This document shows positions 34,733-44,500 of a stretch of DNA of 64,000 nt, piece after piece (positions within the stretch are counted from its first letter, which is position 1; every line of letters begins with the position of its first letter). Source of the stretch: Paenibacillus caseinilyticus (GTDB lineage Bacteria > Bacillota > Bacilli > Paenibacillales > NBRC-103111); contig NZ_JAQAGY010000029.1 in NCBI RefSeq assembly GCF_027533645.1, positions 27,167-91,166 on the forward strand, read 5' to 3'. Made by a program: the position numbers and the translations under genes. Below the pieces are notes generated by a model that worked only from the letters and a program-made list of their open reading frames with translations, was not told the DNA's origin and did not search any database.

Positions 34733-35530
34733 TTGAGTGACATTATGAATGCAATCATCATGGGCATCGTGGAGGGATTAACGGAGTTCCTGCCGGTATC
34801 ATCGACCGGCCACATGATTCTGACGGCGCATCTGCTCGGCTTTGAAGGCGAGCGGGCCAAGACGTTCGAGGTCGTAGTGCAATTGGGAGCGGTTCTCGCC
34901 GTCTTCGTGCTGTATTGGCGCCGGTTTCTCGGGTTCCTGGATGTTCGGCCGGGCTTCCTGAAGCGCCCTGGCATCAATGCGGTGCATGTGGGCTTAGCCA
35001 TGATTCCGGCGGTGGTGATCGGACTGCTGTTCCGGGACCAGATTAAGGCGTTCCTGTTCGGGCCCAATCCGGTGCTCTACAGCCTGGTCGCCGGCGGGAT
35101 TCTTATGATTGTGGCAGAGAAAGCGCGGGTGCGCGTGACCTCCGAATCAATGGATGACATTACATACAAGCAAGCGCTCGGGATCGGGCTGTTCCAATGT
35201 CTCGCACTGTGGCCCGGCTTCTCGCGGTCCGGTTCGACCATGTCCGGGGGCATGCTGCTCGGGACGAGCCAGAAAGCCGCTGCCGAGTTTACGTTCATCG
35301 TCTCCGTTCCGATGATGTTCGCCGCGTCGGGGTACGATCTGTACAAGAGCCGCGAATTCCTCACCATGGCTGACCTTCCCCTGTTCCTGATCGGTCTTGC
35401 TGCTTCCTTCATCGTCGGGATGCTGGCGATCGTGACCTTCCTCAACGCCATCAAGAAACTGAAGCTGAGCTACTTCGCCTACTACCGTTTCGTCCTTGCC
35501 GCTATTTTCTTTATTATTTTGTATTTATAA
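34733..35530 (+). CDS. uppP: Undecaprenyl-diphosphatase
   Basis: This 265-residue integral membrane phosphatase recycles undecaprenyl pyrophosphate, the wall-lipid carrier, and can give bacitracin resistance. Signature motifs: GIVEGLTEFLPVSSTGHM with the catalytic Glu, and WPGFSRSGSTMSGGM. About eight membrane helices. The start TTG 34733 has AGGAG 10 bp upstream; GTG 34724 overlaps the site and ATG 34745 is too far. A TATAAT at 34633-34638 may be its -10 box. A perfect terminator follows. Confidence 0.95.
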   Translation: MSDIMNAIIMGIVEGLTEFLPVSSTGHMILTAHLLGFEGERAKTFEVVVQLGAVLAVFVLYWRRFLGFLDVRPGFLKRPGINAVHVGLAMIPAVVIGLLFRDQIKAFLFGPNPVLYSLVAGGILMIVAEKARVRVTSESMDDITYKQALGIGLFQCLALWPGFSRSGSTMSGGMLLGTSQKAAAEFTFIVSVPMMFAASGYDLYKSREFLTMADLPLFLIGLAASFIVGMLAIVTFLNAIKKLKLSYFAYYRFVLAAIFFIILYL

Positions 35531-35552
35531 AATGGCATACAGCCGCTCGCCA

Positions 35553-35586
35553 AAAACACCGCAGGGTACGAGACCTGCGGTGTTTT
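35553..35586 (+). terminator. Terminator after uppP
   Basis: A perfect 13-bp stem AAAACACCGCAGG/CCTGCGGTGTTTT with an 8-nt loop and built-in T run. Confidence 0.85.
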
Positions 35587-35682
35587 GAGTTGGGGGACGA
35601 GGCTGCCGCGGAGCGGCTGAAGCCATCCTCGGCCCAGCTGCTGCCTCCCGCACCGCCTCCGCTGCCCGGAGATCTGGGGTAG

Positions 35683-35718
35683 ACAAAAAAGGAAGCGGGA
35701 GGGGGCGCCCGCTTCCTT
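35683..35718 (-). terminator. Terminator after the GH18/SLH gene
   Basis: A perfect 11-bp stem AAGGAAGCGGG/CCCGCTTCCTT; on the minus strand TTTTTT follows. It lies 76 bp after the GH18 gene's stop. Confidence 0.8.
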
Positions 35719-35794
35719 CATTACCCCTATGGGATAAAAAGCTACGGATGGATCCCTGCCGGCCAGCCCATACTACGCTCACCATCTACTACGG

Positions 35795-37468
35795 TCACAA
35801 TCCCGTGCTCTGGGAAGCCGGCAGAGCGGCCGTTGTCCCGGAGCCGGCGCGTACCTCGGCCGCTTCCTCCAGCTTGCCGGACGATCTGCCGAGCAGCACG
35901 GCCATTTGAGCCCGGGTGGTCGGAAGCCCTGCACGGAAGGTGCCGTCCGGATATCCGCTTACGATGCCTTCGCGGGCCAGCGTACGAATGGCTTCGTAGG
36001 ACCAGCGCGACGGGGTCACGTCCTGGAAGGCCGGAAGCGAAGCGGCGGCAGCGGACGAACCTGCCGATGGGAGGCTGAGGGCTCGGACCAGGATGGCCGA
36101 TAGCTGTTCGCGGGTCAGCGGGGCTTCGGGATCGAACCTGCCTCCGCCCACACCGTCGATCAGCCCGGCACTTCGGGCGGCGGCGATGGTCGCATAGGCC
36201 CAGTGGGCCGAAGGGACATCGGTGAACCCTGCCGGTGCGGTTCCCGCTGGCAGCTCCAGCGCTCGGACCAGGATGGCCGCCGCCTGGGCACGCGTCAAGT
36301 TCGCGTCCGGCTCGAAGTGTGCGGTCGCCGTTCCTGTCATCCAGCCCTTGTCGGCTGCCGTGAGGATATCCTCCAGCGCCCAGTGTCCTTCCGCATCTGC
36401 GAAGTAATTGCGGTTAAGCCAGTCCTCGAAGTAACTCCAGGTTCCGGCGGATTCCTGTCCCATACTCCAGGCTCCGGAGCCCTTCAGGTTATATTTGCTA
36501 ACGAGCTTCAGCTTCGCTTTGATCGATTCTTCATTCTCATACCATACCGTATACGATTGGCCTGCAGGGAGCTCCTTGTAGCTCACTGTCGCCGGGGCGC
36601 TGCCTTCAGGCAGTGTGAAGTTCATGACCGGGGAGTCGGTATCGGTGTCATAGATCACGGAGCCGTTGTGCGCAGCGGTGAGCTGCTCCACTTTACGGTT
36701 CGAGATCCCGAGTCCCCGGATCGTACCGTCCTCGCTCCAGAGCCGTCCGTAGAAGGGGATCCCGAGGAGCAGCTTATCGGCTGGGACGCTCTTCAGCGCC
36801 TCCTGCACGGACTTCTCGACCCAGGGCAGGCTTGCTACAGGGCCTGCGGTTTCTTCCCCTTCGTAGGATTCGTCATAAGCCATGAGCAGGATATAATCGG
36901 CATACTCCGCCAAGGCTTTCATATCATAGGAGCCGTGCCAGCCCTGCGTCCATCCGTTCGGATTGGCGGCTGCCGCTACCGACACCTCTTTATCCTTGGG
37001 CAGCTTCTCCCGAAGCAGGCGGACCAGATCAGTGAAGGCTTCCCGGTCTTCGTCCGTTACGTTCTCGATATCCACATTGATCCCGTCGAGCCCCGTGCTT
37101 ACGATGTTATCCGCGATTTCCTGCGCCAGCGCTTCCCGGTTCGCTAGAGCCAGACGCCCCGCCTCCCGGCCCCAATGGTTGCTGAGGAACGGTACGACTT
37201 TGATCTGCTTTTGATGCATGGTTTTCGTGAAGCTCTCTATGCCATCCGCCCATTTCAAGGTGCCGTCGGCCTCAATATCAATGAAGCTCGGGGATACCCG
37301 GTCAAGGGCCCCCTGCGATCGTTCTACCTGTGTAATATAAGAGGAGGTCGAGCTCCCATATAAATATCCCAGACTCATGCGTCCGGCGGACTCGGCAGAT
37401 ACCGGTCCCGCGATGGGCAAAGCTGCCGCCAGAACGGCTGCGGTCACGAGCGTCTTGATGATTTTCAT
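35795..37468 (-). CDS. GH18-family surface glycosidase with three SLH domains
   Basis: The product has 557 residues; ATG 37468 (MKIIKTLVTAAVLAAALPIA) follows AAAGGAG. A signal peptide (about 1-26) leads to a GH18 barrel (about 28-345) with LDGINVDIENV at the active site: the DxxxDxE ending is kept and Asn replaces the middle Asp, as in YaaH/SleL-type cortex and wall hydrolases. MAYDESYEG and GSGAWSMGQ are further barrel motifs. Three SLH repeats (about 350-530) anchor it to the wall polymer. The likely substrate is GlcNAc-containing glycan, perhaps peptidoglycan or chitin. It is transcribed alone with its own terminator. Confidence 0.9.
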   Translation of the reverse strand: MKIIKTLVTAAVLAAALPIAGPVSAESAGRMSLGYLYGSSTSSYITQVERSQGALDRVSPSFIDIEADGTLKWADGIESFTKTMHQKQIKVVPFLSNHWGREAGRLALANREALAQEIADNIVSTGLDGINVDIENVTDEDREAFTDLVRLLREKLPKDKEVSVAAAANPNGWTQGWHGSYDMKALAEYADYILLMAYDESYEGEETAGPVASLPWVEKSVQEALKSVPADKLLLGIPFYGRLWSEDGTIRGLGISNRKVEQLTAAHNGSVIYDTDTDSPVMNFTLPEGSAPATVSYKELPAGQSYTVWYENEESIKAKLKLVSKYNLKGSGAWSMGQESAGTWSYFEDWLNRNYFADAEGHWALEDILTAADKGWMTGTATAHFEPDANLTRAQAAAILVRALELPAGTAPAGFTDVPSAHWAYATIAAARSAGLIDGVGGGRFDPEAPLTREQLSAILVRALSLPSAGSSAAAASLPAFQDVTPSRWSYEAIRTLAREGIVSGYPDGTFRAGLPTTRAQMAVLLGRSSGKLEEAAEVRAGSGTTAALPASQSTGL

Positions 37469-37848
37469 GAGGTTACCGCTCCTTTGTCTCAAGTCTTTGC
37501 TGTATGCCACTATCATAGTACGGAGCCCGCGGCGCCATCTAGGGCCGATTGTTTCCATGGCAGGAGAGGGCAAAGTTGGAGGCCCGGAGCGGTGCCGCAG
37601 GACGGACGGTAGGGCAGCGAGTCGTAGAGGGAGTACCCCGTCCCGGGCCACACCAGGGGTAGGGATAATCGGTGCCAGCCTCTTCGGAATCCGGGTGAAA
37701 CTAAAGAGAGTAAAGAGATATAAAAAGCAAGTCGTATAAATGGAAGGAAATTGAAAAGTTGTGTCGAATATATGAATATTAAAAAATAATAACGCACCTT
37801 ATGATACAATACGTATCTAACTTAGAGAGGACAGGTGGATGGGAAGCT
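37469..37848. other. Gap between two surface-protein genes
   Basis: The divergent promoters of the GH18 and cohesin/dockerin protein genes should lie here. The part at 37735-37810 is strikingly AT-rich against its surroundings and contains TACAAT at 37805-37810, a possible -10 box for the plus-strand gene without a good -35. No gene was found. Confidence 0.45.
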
Positions 37849-40800
37849 ATGATTCGAACCCTACGAGGACCGGTTTACGGCTTGATTCTGCTTTTGCTTC
37901 TTCCCGTGCAGGCACATGGTGCCCCGGGAGAGCTGACCGTTAGCATCCTAAGCCCTGGACAAGGAAAACCCGGCGGCCCCCTATTGAATGTGAAGGCTGC
38001 CGTATCGGGCTCCGCCGAGATGAAAAGGGTTACAGCCAAAGTCGGTGACCGGGAAGCTGTCTTGGCCAAAACCTGCGTATTCGCCCAGTGCACATGGACC
38101 GGCCCCCTCTCGCTTGCGGGACTGCCCAAAGGCGCCAAGGAGCTCAGCGTGCTGGCGGAGGATACGGCGGGACGCACCCGGGAAGCCAGGCAGAGCTTCG
38201 TCTACGACGAGCCTCCGCTGCTGAAGATCTCCGGTCCCCCGTCCGGCTACGTCTCGAGGGACGGCGTTTTCCGCGTGACCGCCGAAGCCGCTGATGATAC
38301 CGCCGAACCGGCCGTGAGCATCAAGGTCACCGAATACCAGTCGGGGTATGTGCTCGGTTCGTACACGGGCGGCGCACAGGTGAGCCAAGAGTTCGATGCG
38401 CGCGCCTTTGACGGCCATAAGCTGGAGGTGCATGTGAGTGCCTCGGACGGCAAGGGCAACGAAGTGAAAGAGACCCGCACTGTGCACGTGGAGACGAGTT
38501 CCTATCTGAGTGCCGTGGAGCAGGTACCGGGCGAGATTGCGGACTTCGACGAGAGCCGGATTCTCTATACGGCGGTTGACGGCTCCCTGCGGATCCGCGG
38601 ACGCGGTACCGCGGAGGATACGGTGGTCTTCGCCCAGCCGGGCCGCAGCACGCTCGAACAGAAGCTCGTGCCGGGCGGCGCGGTATTCTCCTTGTACCGG
38701 AGCGGTTCGTTCTCGGATCAGGAGCTCTACCTGTGGCAGGCCGGCCAACTGAAGCCGCTGGCCTCCGGTGCCTCCGTCCGCAGCGGGACGTGGAGGGCGG
38801 TATCCGGCAAGCATGCGGTATACGATGAATTTCCGTCCTCGCAGACGTATTATTTGAACACGGCGACCGGGGAACGGAAGGTCATCGGCTCGTTCATCTA
38901 CCATACGGATATTACGCCGCAGGGACAGCTTGTATTCTCGGATCTGGACGGCGGCATCTATCGTTACGAACCGGACACAGGGGAGCGGACGCTGCTGCTC
39001 GGCAAGGAAGAAGAACCCTATGATTATATGAATCCGGTGGCGGACGGCAGCAGGCTGCTCTTCTCGGTTCACACGAACATTGCCAAGTTCGACGGACAGT
39101 CTGTGACCGAGCTCAGCCCCCCTTATCCCGAGGAGGAGATCGAGCGGGGCGCGAATGTATTCCCTTACCGGGATTACCAGGCCAACGCTGGCTGGCTGGC
39201 GTACACCAAGACCGATGGAGAGAACCGCCCGATCTATCTGGAGTCGCCGGATGGATCCGTGAGCAGGGTGGCGGACACGGGCGGCTATCCGTCCATCGGC
39301 CGGTTGACCGAGAACGGAACGCTGTCCTTCTACAGCCAGGGACGCATGTATCTCGCGAAGCCGCAGGGCGAGCCGACCGCCGTGGCCTCCTCCCGGGGCC
39401 AGGATTTCTACCGCGGCGGGATCTTCTACAAAACGCTGGGCGACACGCTGTTCCGGATCGATCTGGAGTCGGACCGCCACCCGCCGGTTTGGCCTCCAGG
39501 CACGAAGTTGACCGTATCGGATGTGACGTACCGGAGTGTCCGGCTGCAGTGGACACCGGCCGAAGACGATCAAGGGGCGGTAGCCTATCAGATCTACCGG
39601 GACGGAACGCCGGTAGCTTTGGCCGGAGATGGCCAAACGAGCTATACGGCGGAGGATCTGGAGCCGGACCACACGTATGTATTCTCCGTAGGGGCGAGGG
39701 ACGGCTCCGGCAATCTTAGCTCCGCCGACCCGCAGACCCGAGTCACGACCGCGCAGCGTCCTTATTCCTCGGCTCCTCCGAAGGTCGAGATTCTCGATCC
39801 GCCGTACGAAGCGGTGGTCCGCGATGGCCGGCTGCACTTGTTGGCGAAGGTATCGGACGACGGAGCCGAGCCTGCGGTGTCGGTGAAGCTGCACTCGGCA
39901 GGTCCGGAGCCGGTAAATATACCGGCCTCCGGCGCAGCGGGAATCGACCGGACCCTCGATCTTTCGGCGTATGAGGGACAGTGGGTCGAAGTGGAAGTGA
40001 CGGCGGTGGATGACGAAGGCCAATCGGCCAGCGTCCGTCGTCCCGTCCATGTGGAATCGGGCCGCGCCCTGCTTCCCGTGGCGGAAGCGGACGGTCGCAT
40101 CGTCGGCTATGACCAAGAACGGCTGCTCTTCACCGGCAGCGATGGAGCGCTGTATCTCCGGAGCCGGCTGGGTGGAGAGGACACATGGATCTTCGGCGAT
40201 CCGGATGTGCGGACCGATGAGCATCTGCTGACCACAGACGGGGCGCTGTTCGCCGCTTATGGACGTGAAGACGGGGAACCCCGCGGTCTCTATCTGTGGC
40301 GCGCAGGCAAGCTGACGGCGTTGACAGGGGAAGCGGCCGGCACAGGAGCAGGTTGGTGGATGATGCGGGAGAGGGAGCAGGCCGTCTTCGCGGTGGAAGA
40401 GGAGACGGAGCTTTCCTACTATCATCTCGATCTCCGGACAGGCGGGGTCACCCGGATTCCGGTGAAAGGCTGGCTCGGAGCGGACGTGCTTCCCTCCGGG
40501 GACGTAGTGCTCTCCGACGGTCAGGGGTTATATACCTTCCATCCCGCGGGCGGGGAACTGAAGCCGCTGCTGATGCCGGGCGGAGGGGAACGTTACGAGC
40601 AGCCCGAAGCCGGCGGCGGGAAGCTGCTCTATGCCAGCGGCGGGGCGATCGTGGAATATGACGGTACAGCCTCTACCGTGTTGAGCCCTGCAGGGCAGGC
40701 GGGAGAACGCTTGGATGCGGCCGGGGATTACGAGGCGGCCGGAGGGTGGACAGCCTATACCCAGAGCATGGGAGACACCGCGAATTCCCGCCAGATCTTC

Positions 40801-41955
40801 CTCCGCTCCCCTTCCGGCACCGTCACCCAGGCGACGGATTACGAGACGCACGGCCACCCGAGAATATCCCGGCTGTCCGAGGATGGGGTTCTGACGTTCT
40901 ACGCCGGACCCCGCAATGAGCTGTATGCCTTCTCGGGCGAAGGGCCGGCCCAACGCCTAGCGACGGGAGACGGAGTGGATGAGCTTCAGGAAGGCGCCTT
41001 CTACAAAGCGCTGGGCCGCACCCTCTTCAAGCTGGAGGCGGGCAGCCAGATTGCCGAGCCCCCCCTCTGGCCTGCGGAAGAGGCGTTGACGGTCAGCGGC
41101 GTGACCTATGACAGCGCGCTCCTCCGGTGGAAGGACGCAGCGGCCCGCGGCGGTATAAGTGCTTATACCGTCTACCGAGATGGAGAAGCACTGGAGACGG
41201 TAGGCGCCGCAGTGTACGAGTACCAGGCGGCTGGTCTGGAGCCGGGGAGGGCGTACACCTTCTCCGTTACCGCGACGGACGCGGCGGGGCGGGTCAGTGT
41301 GAACAACCCGAGCGTGCAGGTGCGTACGCCGGGCGTCCCGGCTACTGCTCCTCCGAAGGTGACGCTCCAGGCCAAGCCGGGGTTCCTGAAGACGGGCTCG
41401 GAGCTGGAGCTCCGGCTTCGGGCCCGGAATGCCTCGGATCTCCGGGGCTTCCTGCTCAAGCTGGATTATGACCGCAGCCGTTTCAAGCTTCATCAGATTT
41501 TTCTCCATCCGGAATTCGGGACCGAGAACAAGACAGTGCAGCTCGCCAAGTATCTCGCAACCCCGGGCCGGATCGGCCTCAAGGGGACGCTGGCCGCGAC
41601 GAGACCTCCGGTGAACGGGAATCCGGGGTTGATTACGCTGAGGTTTACGGTCCTGCAGCCGGGGGAAGGCACCTTCACCCTAGCGGAAGGCTCCGTATTG
41701 ACGGACAGTGAAGGCACGCCGGTCTCTGTTCCGACGCCGGCTGCGCTGACCCTTATGGCCGACAGCGCCGACTTGAACGGGGACGGACGAACGGATGATG
41801 AGGATATAACCCTGCTTACCCGCCACAACGGCACGGCCGCCGGACAGGAAGGCTATGTACCGAAGTACGACCTGAATCAGGACAGCCGGATCGACGAGAA
41901 GGACATCCGGTATGCCCGGGAGCAAGCGGACGCTTCACGGGCCTTGAATCAGTAA
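37849..41955 (+). CDS. Large secreted protein with duplicated propeller-like/FN3 units, cohesin-like and dockerin-like domains
   Basis: The product has 1368 residues; ATG 37849 (MIRTLRGPVYGLILLLLLPV) gives a good signal peptide ending at QAHGAPG. The body holds two homologous units of about 480 residues, each an Ig-like domain (PPLLKISGPPSGYVSRDG and PPKVEILDPPYEAVVRDG), a WD/TolB-like propeller region and an FN3 domain (LTVSDVTYRSVRLQWTPAED and LTVSGVTYDSALLRWKDAA). After VTLQAKPGFLKTGSELEL comes a cohesin-like domain, then two calcium-loop repeats DLNGDGRTDDEDI and DLNQDSRIDEKDI forming a dockerin type I-like end. It is probably an extracellular scaffold or binding protein. There is no SLH or sortase motif; retention is unexplained. 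A terminator follows. Confidence 0.88.
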   Translation: MIRTLRGPVYGLILLLLLPVQAHGAPGELTVSILSPGQGKPGGPLLNVKAAVSGSAEMKRVTAKVGDREAVLAKTCVFAQCTWTGPLSLAGLPKGAKELSVLAEDTAGRTREARQSFVYDEPPLLKISGPPSGYVSRDGVFRVTAEAADDTAEPAVSIKVTEYQSGYVLGSYTGGAQVSQEFDARAFDGHKLEVHVSASDGKGNEVKETRTVHVETSSYLSAVEQVPGEIADFDESRILYTAVDGSLRIRGRGTAEDTVVFAQPGRSTLEQKLVPGGAVFSLYRSGSFSDQELYLWQAGQLKPLASGASVRSGTWRAVSGKHAVYDEFPSSQTYYLNTATGERKVIGSFIYHTDITPQGQLVFSDLDGGIYRYEPDTGERTLLLGKEEEPYDYMNPVADGSRLLFSVHTNIAKFDGQSVTELSPPYPEEEIERGANVFPYRDYQANAGWLAYTKTDGENRPIYLESPDGSVSRVADTGGYPSIGRLTENGTLSFYSQGRMYLAKPQGEPTAVASSRGQDFYRGGIFYKTLGDTLFRIDLESDRHPPVWPPGTKLTVSDVTYRSVRLQWTPAEDDQGAVAYQIYRDGTPVALAGDGQTSYTAEDLEPDHTYVFSVGARDGSGNLSSADPQTRVTTAQRPYSSAPPKVEILDPPYEAVVRDGRLHLLAKVSDDGAEPAVSVKLHSAGPEPVNIPASGAAGIDRTLDLSAYEGQWVEVEVTAVDDEGQSASVRRPVHVESGRALLPVAEADGRIVGYDQERLLFTGSDGALYLRSRLGGEDTWIFGDPDVRTDEHLLTTDGALFAAYGREDGEPRGLYLWRAGKLTALTGEAAGTGAGWWMMREREQAVFAVEEETELSYYHLDLRTGGVTRIPVKGWLGADVLPSGDVVLSDGQGLYTFHPAGGELKPLLMPGGGERYEQPEAGGGKLLYASGGAIVEYDGTASTVLSPAGQAGERLDAAGDYEAAGGWTAYTQSMGDTANSRQIFLRSPSGTVTQATDYETHGHPRISRLSEDGVLTFYAGPRNELYAFSGEGPAQRLATGDGVDELQEGAFYKALGRTLFKLEAGSQIAEPPLWPAEEALTVSGVTYDSALLRWKDAAARGGISAYTVYRDGEALETVGAAVYEYQAAGLEPGRAYTFSVTATDAAGRVSVNNPSVQVRTPGVPATAPPKVTLQAKPGFLKTGSELELRLRARNASDLRGFLLKLDYDRSRFKLHQIFLHPEFGTENKTVQLAKYLATPGRIGLKGTLAATRPPVNGNPGLITLRFTVLQPGEGTFTLAEGSVLTDSEGTPVSVPTPAALTLMADSADLNGDGRTDDEDITLLTRHNGTAAGQEGYVPKYDLNQDSRIDEKDIRYAREQADASRALNQ

Positions 41956-41990
41956 CCTGACAGGCAGGCGGAAGCCATAGGTAAAAGTTA

Positions 41991-42020
41991 GGCCCCGGTG
42001 GCAGTGCACCGGGGCCTTTT
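41991..42020 (+). terminator. Terminator after the cohesin/dockerin protein gene
   Basis: A perfect 10-bp stem GGCCCCGGTG/CACCGGGGCC with a 6-nt loop is followed by TTTT. Confidence 0.85.
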
Positions 42021-42146
42021 GGAATGCCATTTGATCGTCGCAGGATAGTGGAGTCTCTCTTAGGCAGCCGCCGCCGCAAGCCGTCACGCCCGCCGGTTGT
42101 GCAGTAACGCCGGCCCTGCGAGGGGACTGCATTTCCAGTGTAGGAT

Positions 42147-42162
42147 ATGAAATGCATTTCAT
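42147..42162. promoter_or_regulatory. Perfect 16-bp palindrome, likely LacI-family operator
   Basis: ATGAAATGCATTTCAT is a perfect dyad with the central pattern of LacI/GalR operators, 117 bp before the LacI-type gene. A TACAAT at 42215-42220 could be the -10 box of that gene. Autoregulation or control of a divergent target is possible. Confidence 0.5.
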
Positions 42163-42278
42163 GTCAAGGGGGCCCCTTAAGCTACAGAGCCTGGCGGATT
42201 CGGGCGGTTCGCGTTACAATCGCGTAGGTTGGGGTTGAACGGAAATGAGAGCTGCAGGAATAGAAGGAGGGCGCTACC

Positions 42279-43253
42279 ATGGCGAATATCAAAGAGATAG
42301 CCAAGCTGTCAGGCGTGTCCGTATCCACGGTGTCCCGGGTGCTCAACGGGCACCCTTATGTGGCGGAAGACAAGCGGCAGGCGGTGCAGGACACCGTCCG
42401 CAGGCTGAATTATTCGCGCAACCTGAATGCGGTGCAGCTCATCAAAGGAAGGACGGGCATGATCGGGGTCATTCTTCCGTATATCCATCATCCTTATTTC
42501 ATGATGCTGCTCGAAGGCATCGCCCGCGAAGCACTGCAGGAGGGAGTGCAGCTCGTGCTCTGCCAGAGCAATTACCGGGCGGAGGAAGAAACGGCCATGC
42601 TGGAGAGACTGCGGATGAAAGGCCTGGACGGCGTCATCCTCTGCTCGAGGGCGCTTGGCTGGGAAGCCCTCGAAGCTTACTCGGACTACGGCCCCCTGGT
42701 GGTCTGCGACCAGCCGGGTTCCCCGCTGATCTCCTCGGTGTATATCGATCACTACCGGTGCTTCCGCGAGGCGATGGATTACCTCAACCGCCGGGGGCAC
42801 CGCCGGATCGGATTCTCCCTCGGCCGCGGAGACAGCGCCAGCTCGCGGGAGCGGCGGCGGGCCTATGCGGATGTGCTGGAGGGGTGGGGTGAGCCGCTTC
42901 GCGAGGATTGGGTTCTTCCGGGCTGCTTCACCCTGGAGGACGGGGCGGAGCTGATCCGGCGCGTGCTGGCTATGGAAGAGCGGCCCACGGCCATGATCGT
43001 CACGGGAGACGAGGTGGCGGTGGGCTTCATGACGGAAGCGGGCAGGCAGGATGTGGCCATTCCCGGAGACCTTGCGCTCATGGGGTTCGACAATCAGCCG
43101 ATTTCCCGGATGTTTGCGCTCACGACGATCGACAACGGACTGACGGAGATGGGGCGGACCGCTTTCTCGATTCTCCACGGGCGGATCCAGGGGGAGCAGG
43201 CGGTCGTGCATCGGGAGCTGCCGTTCACTATCGTAGAGCGTTCGACGGTCTAG
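42279..43253 (+). CDS. LacI family transcriptional regulator
   Basis: The 324-residue product follows AGAAGGAGGG. The N-terminal helix-turn-helix with hinge helix (ANIKEIAKLSGVSVSTVSRV, LNGHPYVAEDKR) is followed by a periplasmic-binding-like effector domain (GMIGVILPYIHHPYFMMLLE; DLALMGFDNQPISRMFALTT). It binds a sugar or sugar phosphate and a palindromic operator. No transport or catabolic gene lies directly behind it, so its targets may be the surface glycosidase genes around it or lie elsewhere. The operator-like palindrome at 42147 is a candidate binding site. Confidence 0.93.
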   Translation: MANIKEIAKLSGVSVSTVSRVLNGHPYVAEDKRQAVQDTVRRLNYSRNLNAVQLIKGRTGMIGVILPYIHHPYFMMLLEGIAREALQEGVQLVLCQSNYRAEEETAMLERLRMKGLDGVILCSRALGWEALEAYSDYGPLVVCDQPGSPLISSVYIDHYRCFREAMDYLNRRGHRRIGFSLGRGDSASSRERRRAYADVLEGWGEPLREDWVLPGCFTLEDGAELIRRVLAMEERPTAMIVTGDEVAVGFMTEAGRQDVAIPGDLALMGFDNQPISRMFALTTIDNGLTEMGRTAFSILHGRIQGEQAVVHRELPFTIVERSTV

Positions 43254-43337
43254 CCGGCGTCGCCGGGTTAGGTTAGGTCGTATGCGGATCCGCATGTACG
43301 GTGGCGTGAGAGGACGGGGGTTAGGCGCCGCCCCCTC

Positions 43338-44279
43338 CTACTCGATGGCACGTGAACACGCCTTCCCCTGCTGCTCCAACCGGTAGGCTTTGGGCGTAAG
43401 GCCCGTGTGCTTTTTGAAGGTATGATAGAAGTGTGACATGTCCCCGAACCCCGACTCTCCGGCAATAGCCGTGACGGGAAGTCCGGTATGGCGGAGCAGC
43501 TCCTTCGCCTGGTGCAGCCGGTAAGCGGTGAGAAAGCCGTTCATCGTGTAGCCTGTCGTGCGCTTGAAGAGGGCGAACATCCGGGAGCGGGAGAGGGGGA
43601 AGCTGCGGCACAGCTCGCCGACCTCGAGCGTCTCATCCCGGTAACGGCGGGTGAGCAGCTCGATCACTTGGCCGGCAAGTTCCCTGTCGGAGAGAGGGCC
43701 GGGGGAAGCCGGCTGCAGTTCAGCCCGGGCGAGGACGAGGAATAGTCCGGTGAGCAGGTGCTCCACCGCCAAGCCGAAGAGCGGCAGCCGCTGCCCGGTC
43801 TCCCGCTCGAGCGAGGCGAGGAGGCTCCGCACCTCCAGAAGCAGCGCCGGGGGGAGATGCCAATGGGCGCAGGAAGCCTCGGGTCCGCCCCAGAGCCGTG
43901 CGGCCGCTTCGGCGAACCCGGCAGTATGTGCCTGCAGGCCGTCCGCCAGCGGTTCCCCGAGCGACAGCACATACCGGTGGAACGGCTCCCCGCCAGCGGG
44001 GCGGGGCATATGCAGGACACGGGGCTTCACCAGAGTCAGCGTGCCGGGCGCCATCGGGTACATCCTGTCTCCGGCGAGGAAGATTCCGGTACCCTTCAGG
44101 CAGAAATACAGCTCGTAGCCGTCATGGGCGTGCAGGTGCGACTGGCCGAGCGGCTGCTCCCGGAGCTCGCAGTGCAGCGGATACCGGGTAAGAAAGGCGT
44201 TCGTGAACTCATCGACGGCCTGCTGTGTGGCTTCGGGGGAAGCATGGCCGTCCGTGGGCGGCGTAGAATAGGGGTTCAT
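43338..44279 (-). CDS. AraC family regulator with N-terminal cupin domain
   Basis: The product has 313 residues; ATG 44279 (MNPYSTPPTDG) has AAGGAGG 9 bp upstream, whereas GTG 44300 lies before that site. The cupin-like sensor (about 50-130) contains HLHAHDGYELYFCLKGTGIF. The double helix-turn-helix at the C-terminus reads VGELCRSFPLSRSRMFALFK and VTAIAGESGFGDMSHFYHTF. It is divergent from the GH105 gene across 221 bp, the usual position for its activator, and probably senses a pectin-derived unsaturated sugar (inference). Confidence 0.92.
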   Translation of the reverse strand: MNPYSTPPTDGHASPEATQQAVDEFTNAFLTRYPLHCELREQPLGQSHLHAHDGYELYFCLKGTGIFLAGDRMYPMAPGTLTLVKPRVLHMPRPAGGEPFHRYVLSLGEPLADGLQAHTAGFAEAAARLWGGPEASCAHWHLPPALLLEVRSLLASLERETGQRLPLFGLAVEHLLTGLFLVLARAELQPASPGPLSDRELAGQVIELLTRRYRDETLEVGELCRSFPLSRSRMFALFKRTTGYTMNGFLTAYRLHQAKELLRHTGLPVTAIAGESGFGDMSHFYHTFKKHTGLTPKAYRLEQQGKACSRAIE

Positions 44280-44500
44280 TCCTCTGTTCCTCCTTGGCAC
44301 TGGGATGAGGGCGGATTCCGTCCGATGCTGGCAAGCGTACTCCTTCCATTGTAGCTGCCTCTGCCGGGGGGATAAAGAGGGAAGAGGGACTTTTCCCCAT
44401 ACGTTTGGAGACGCTTCCCCAAGCGGAGAATGCTGCCCTTCTTTTATAGTAGTAGCAAGAAGGCAGTAACGGCGGGCAGCCGGAGGGGGAGATGGCAGGG

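Noticed and set aside
37981..40425. Long minus-strand reading frame (814 codons) inside the cohesin/dockerin gene
   Set aside because: Antisense shadow caused by GC-rich codons of the real plus-strand gene, which has signal peptide and domains; the shadow is Arg-rich and has no ribosome binding site.
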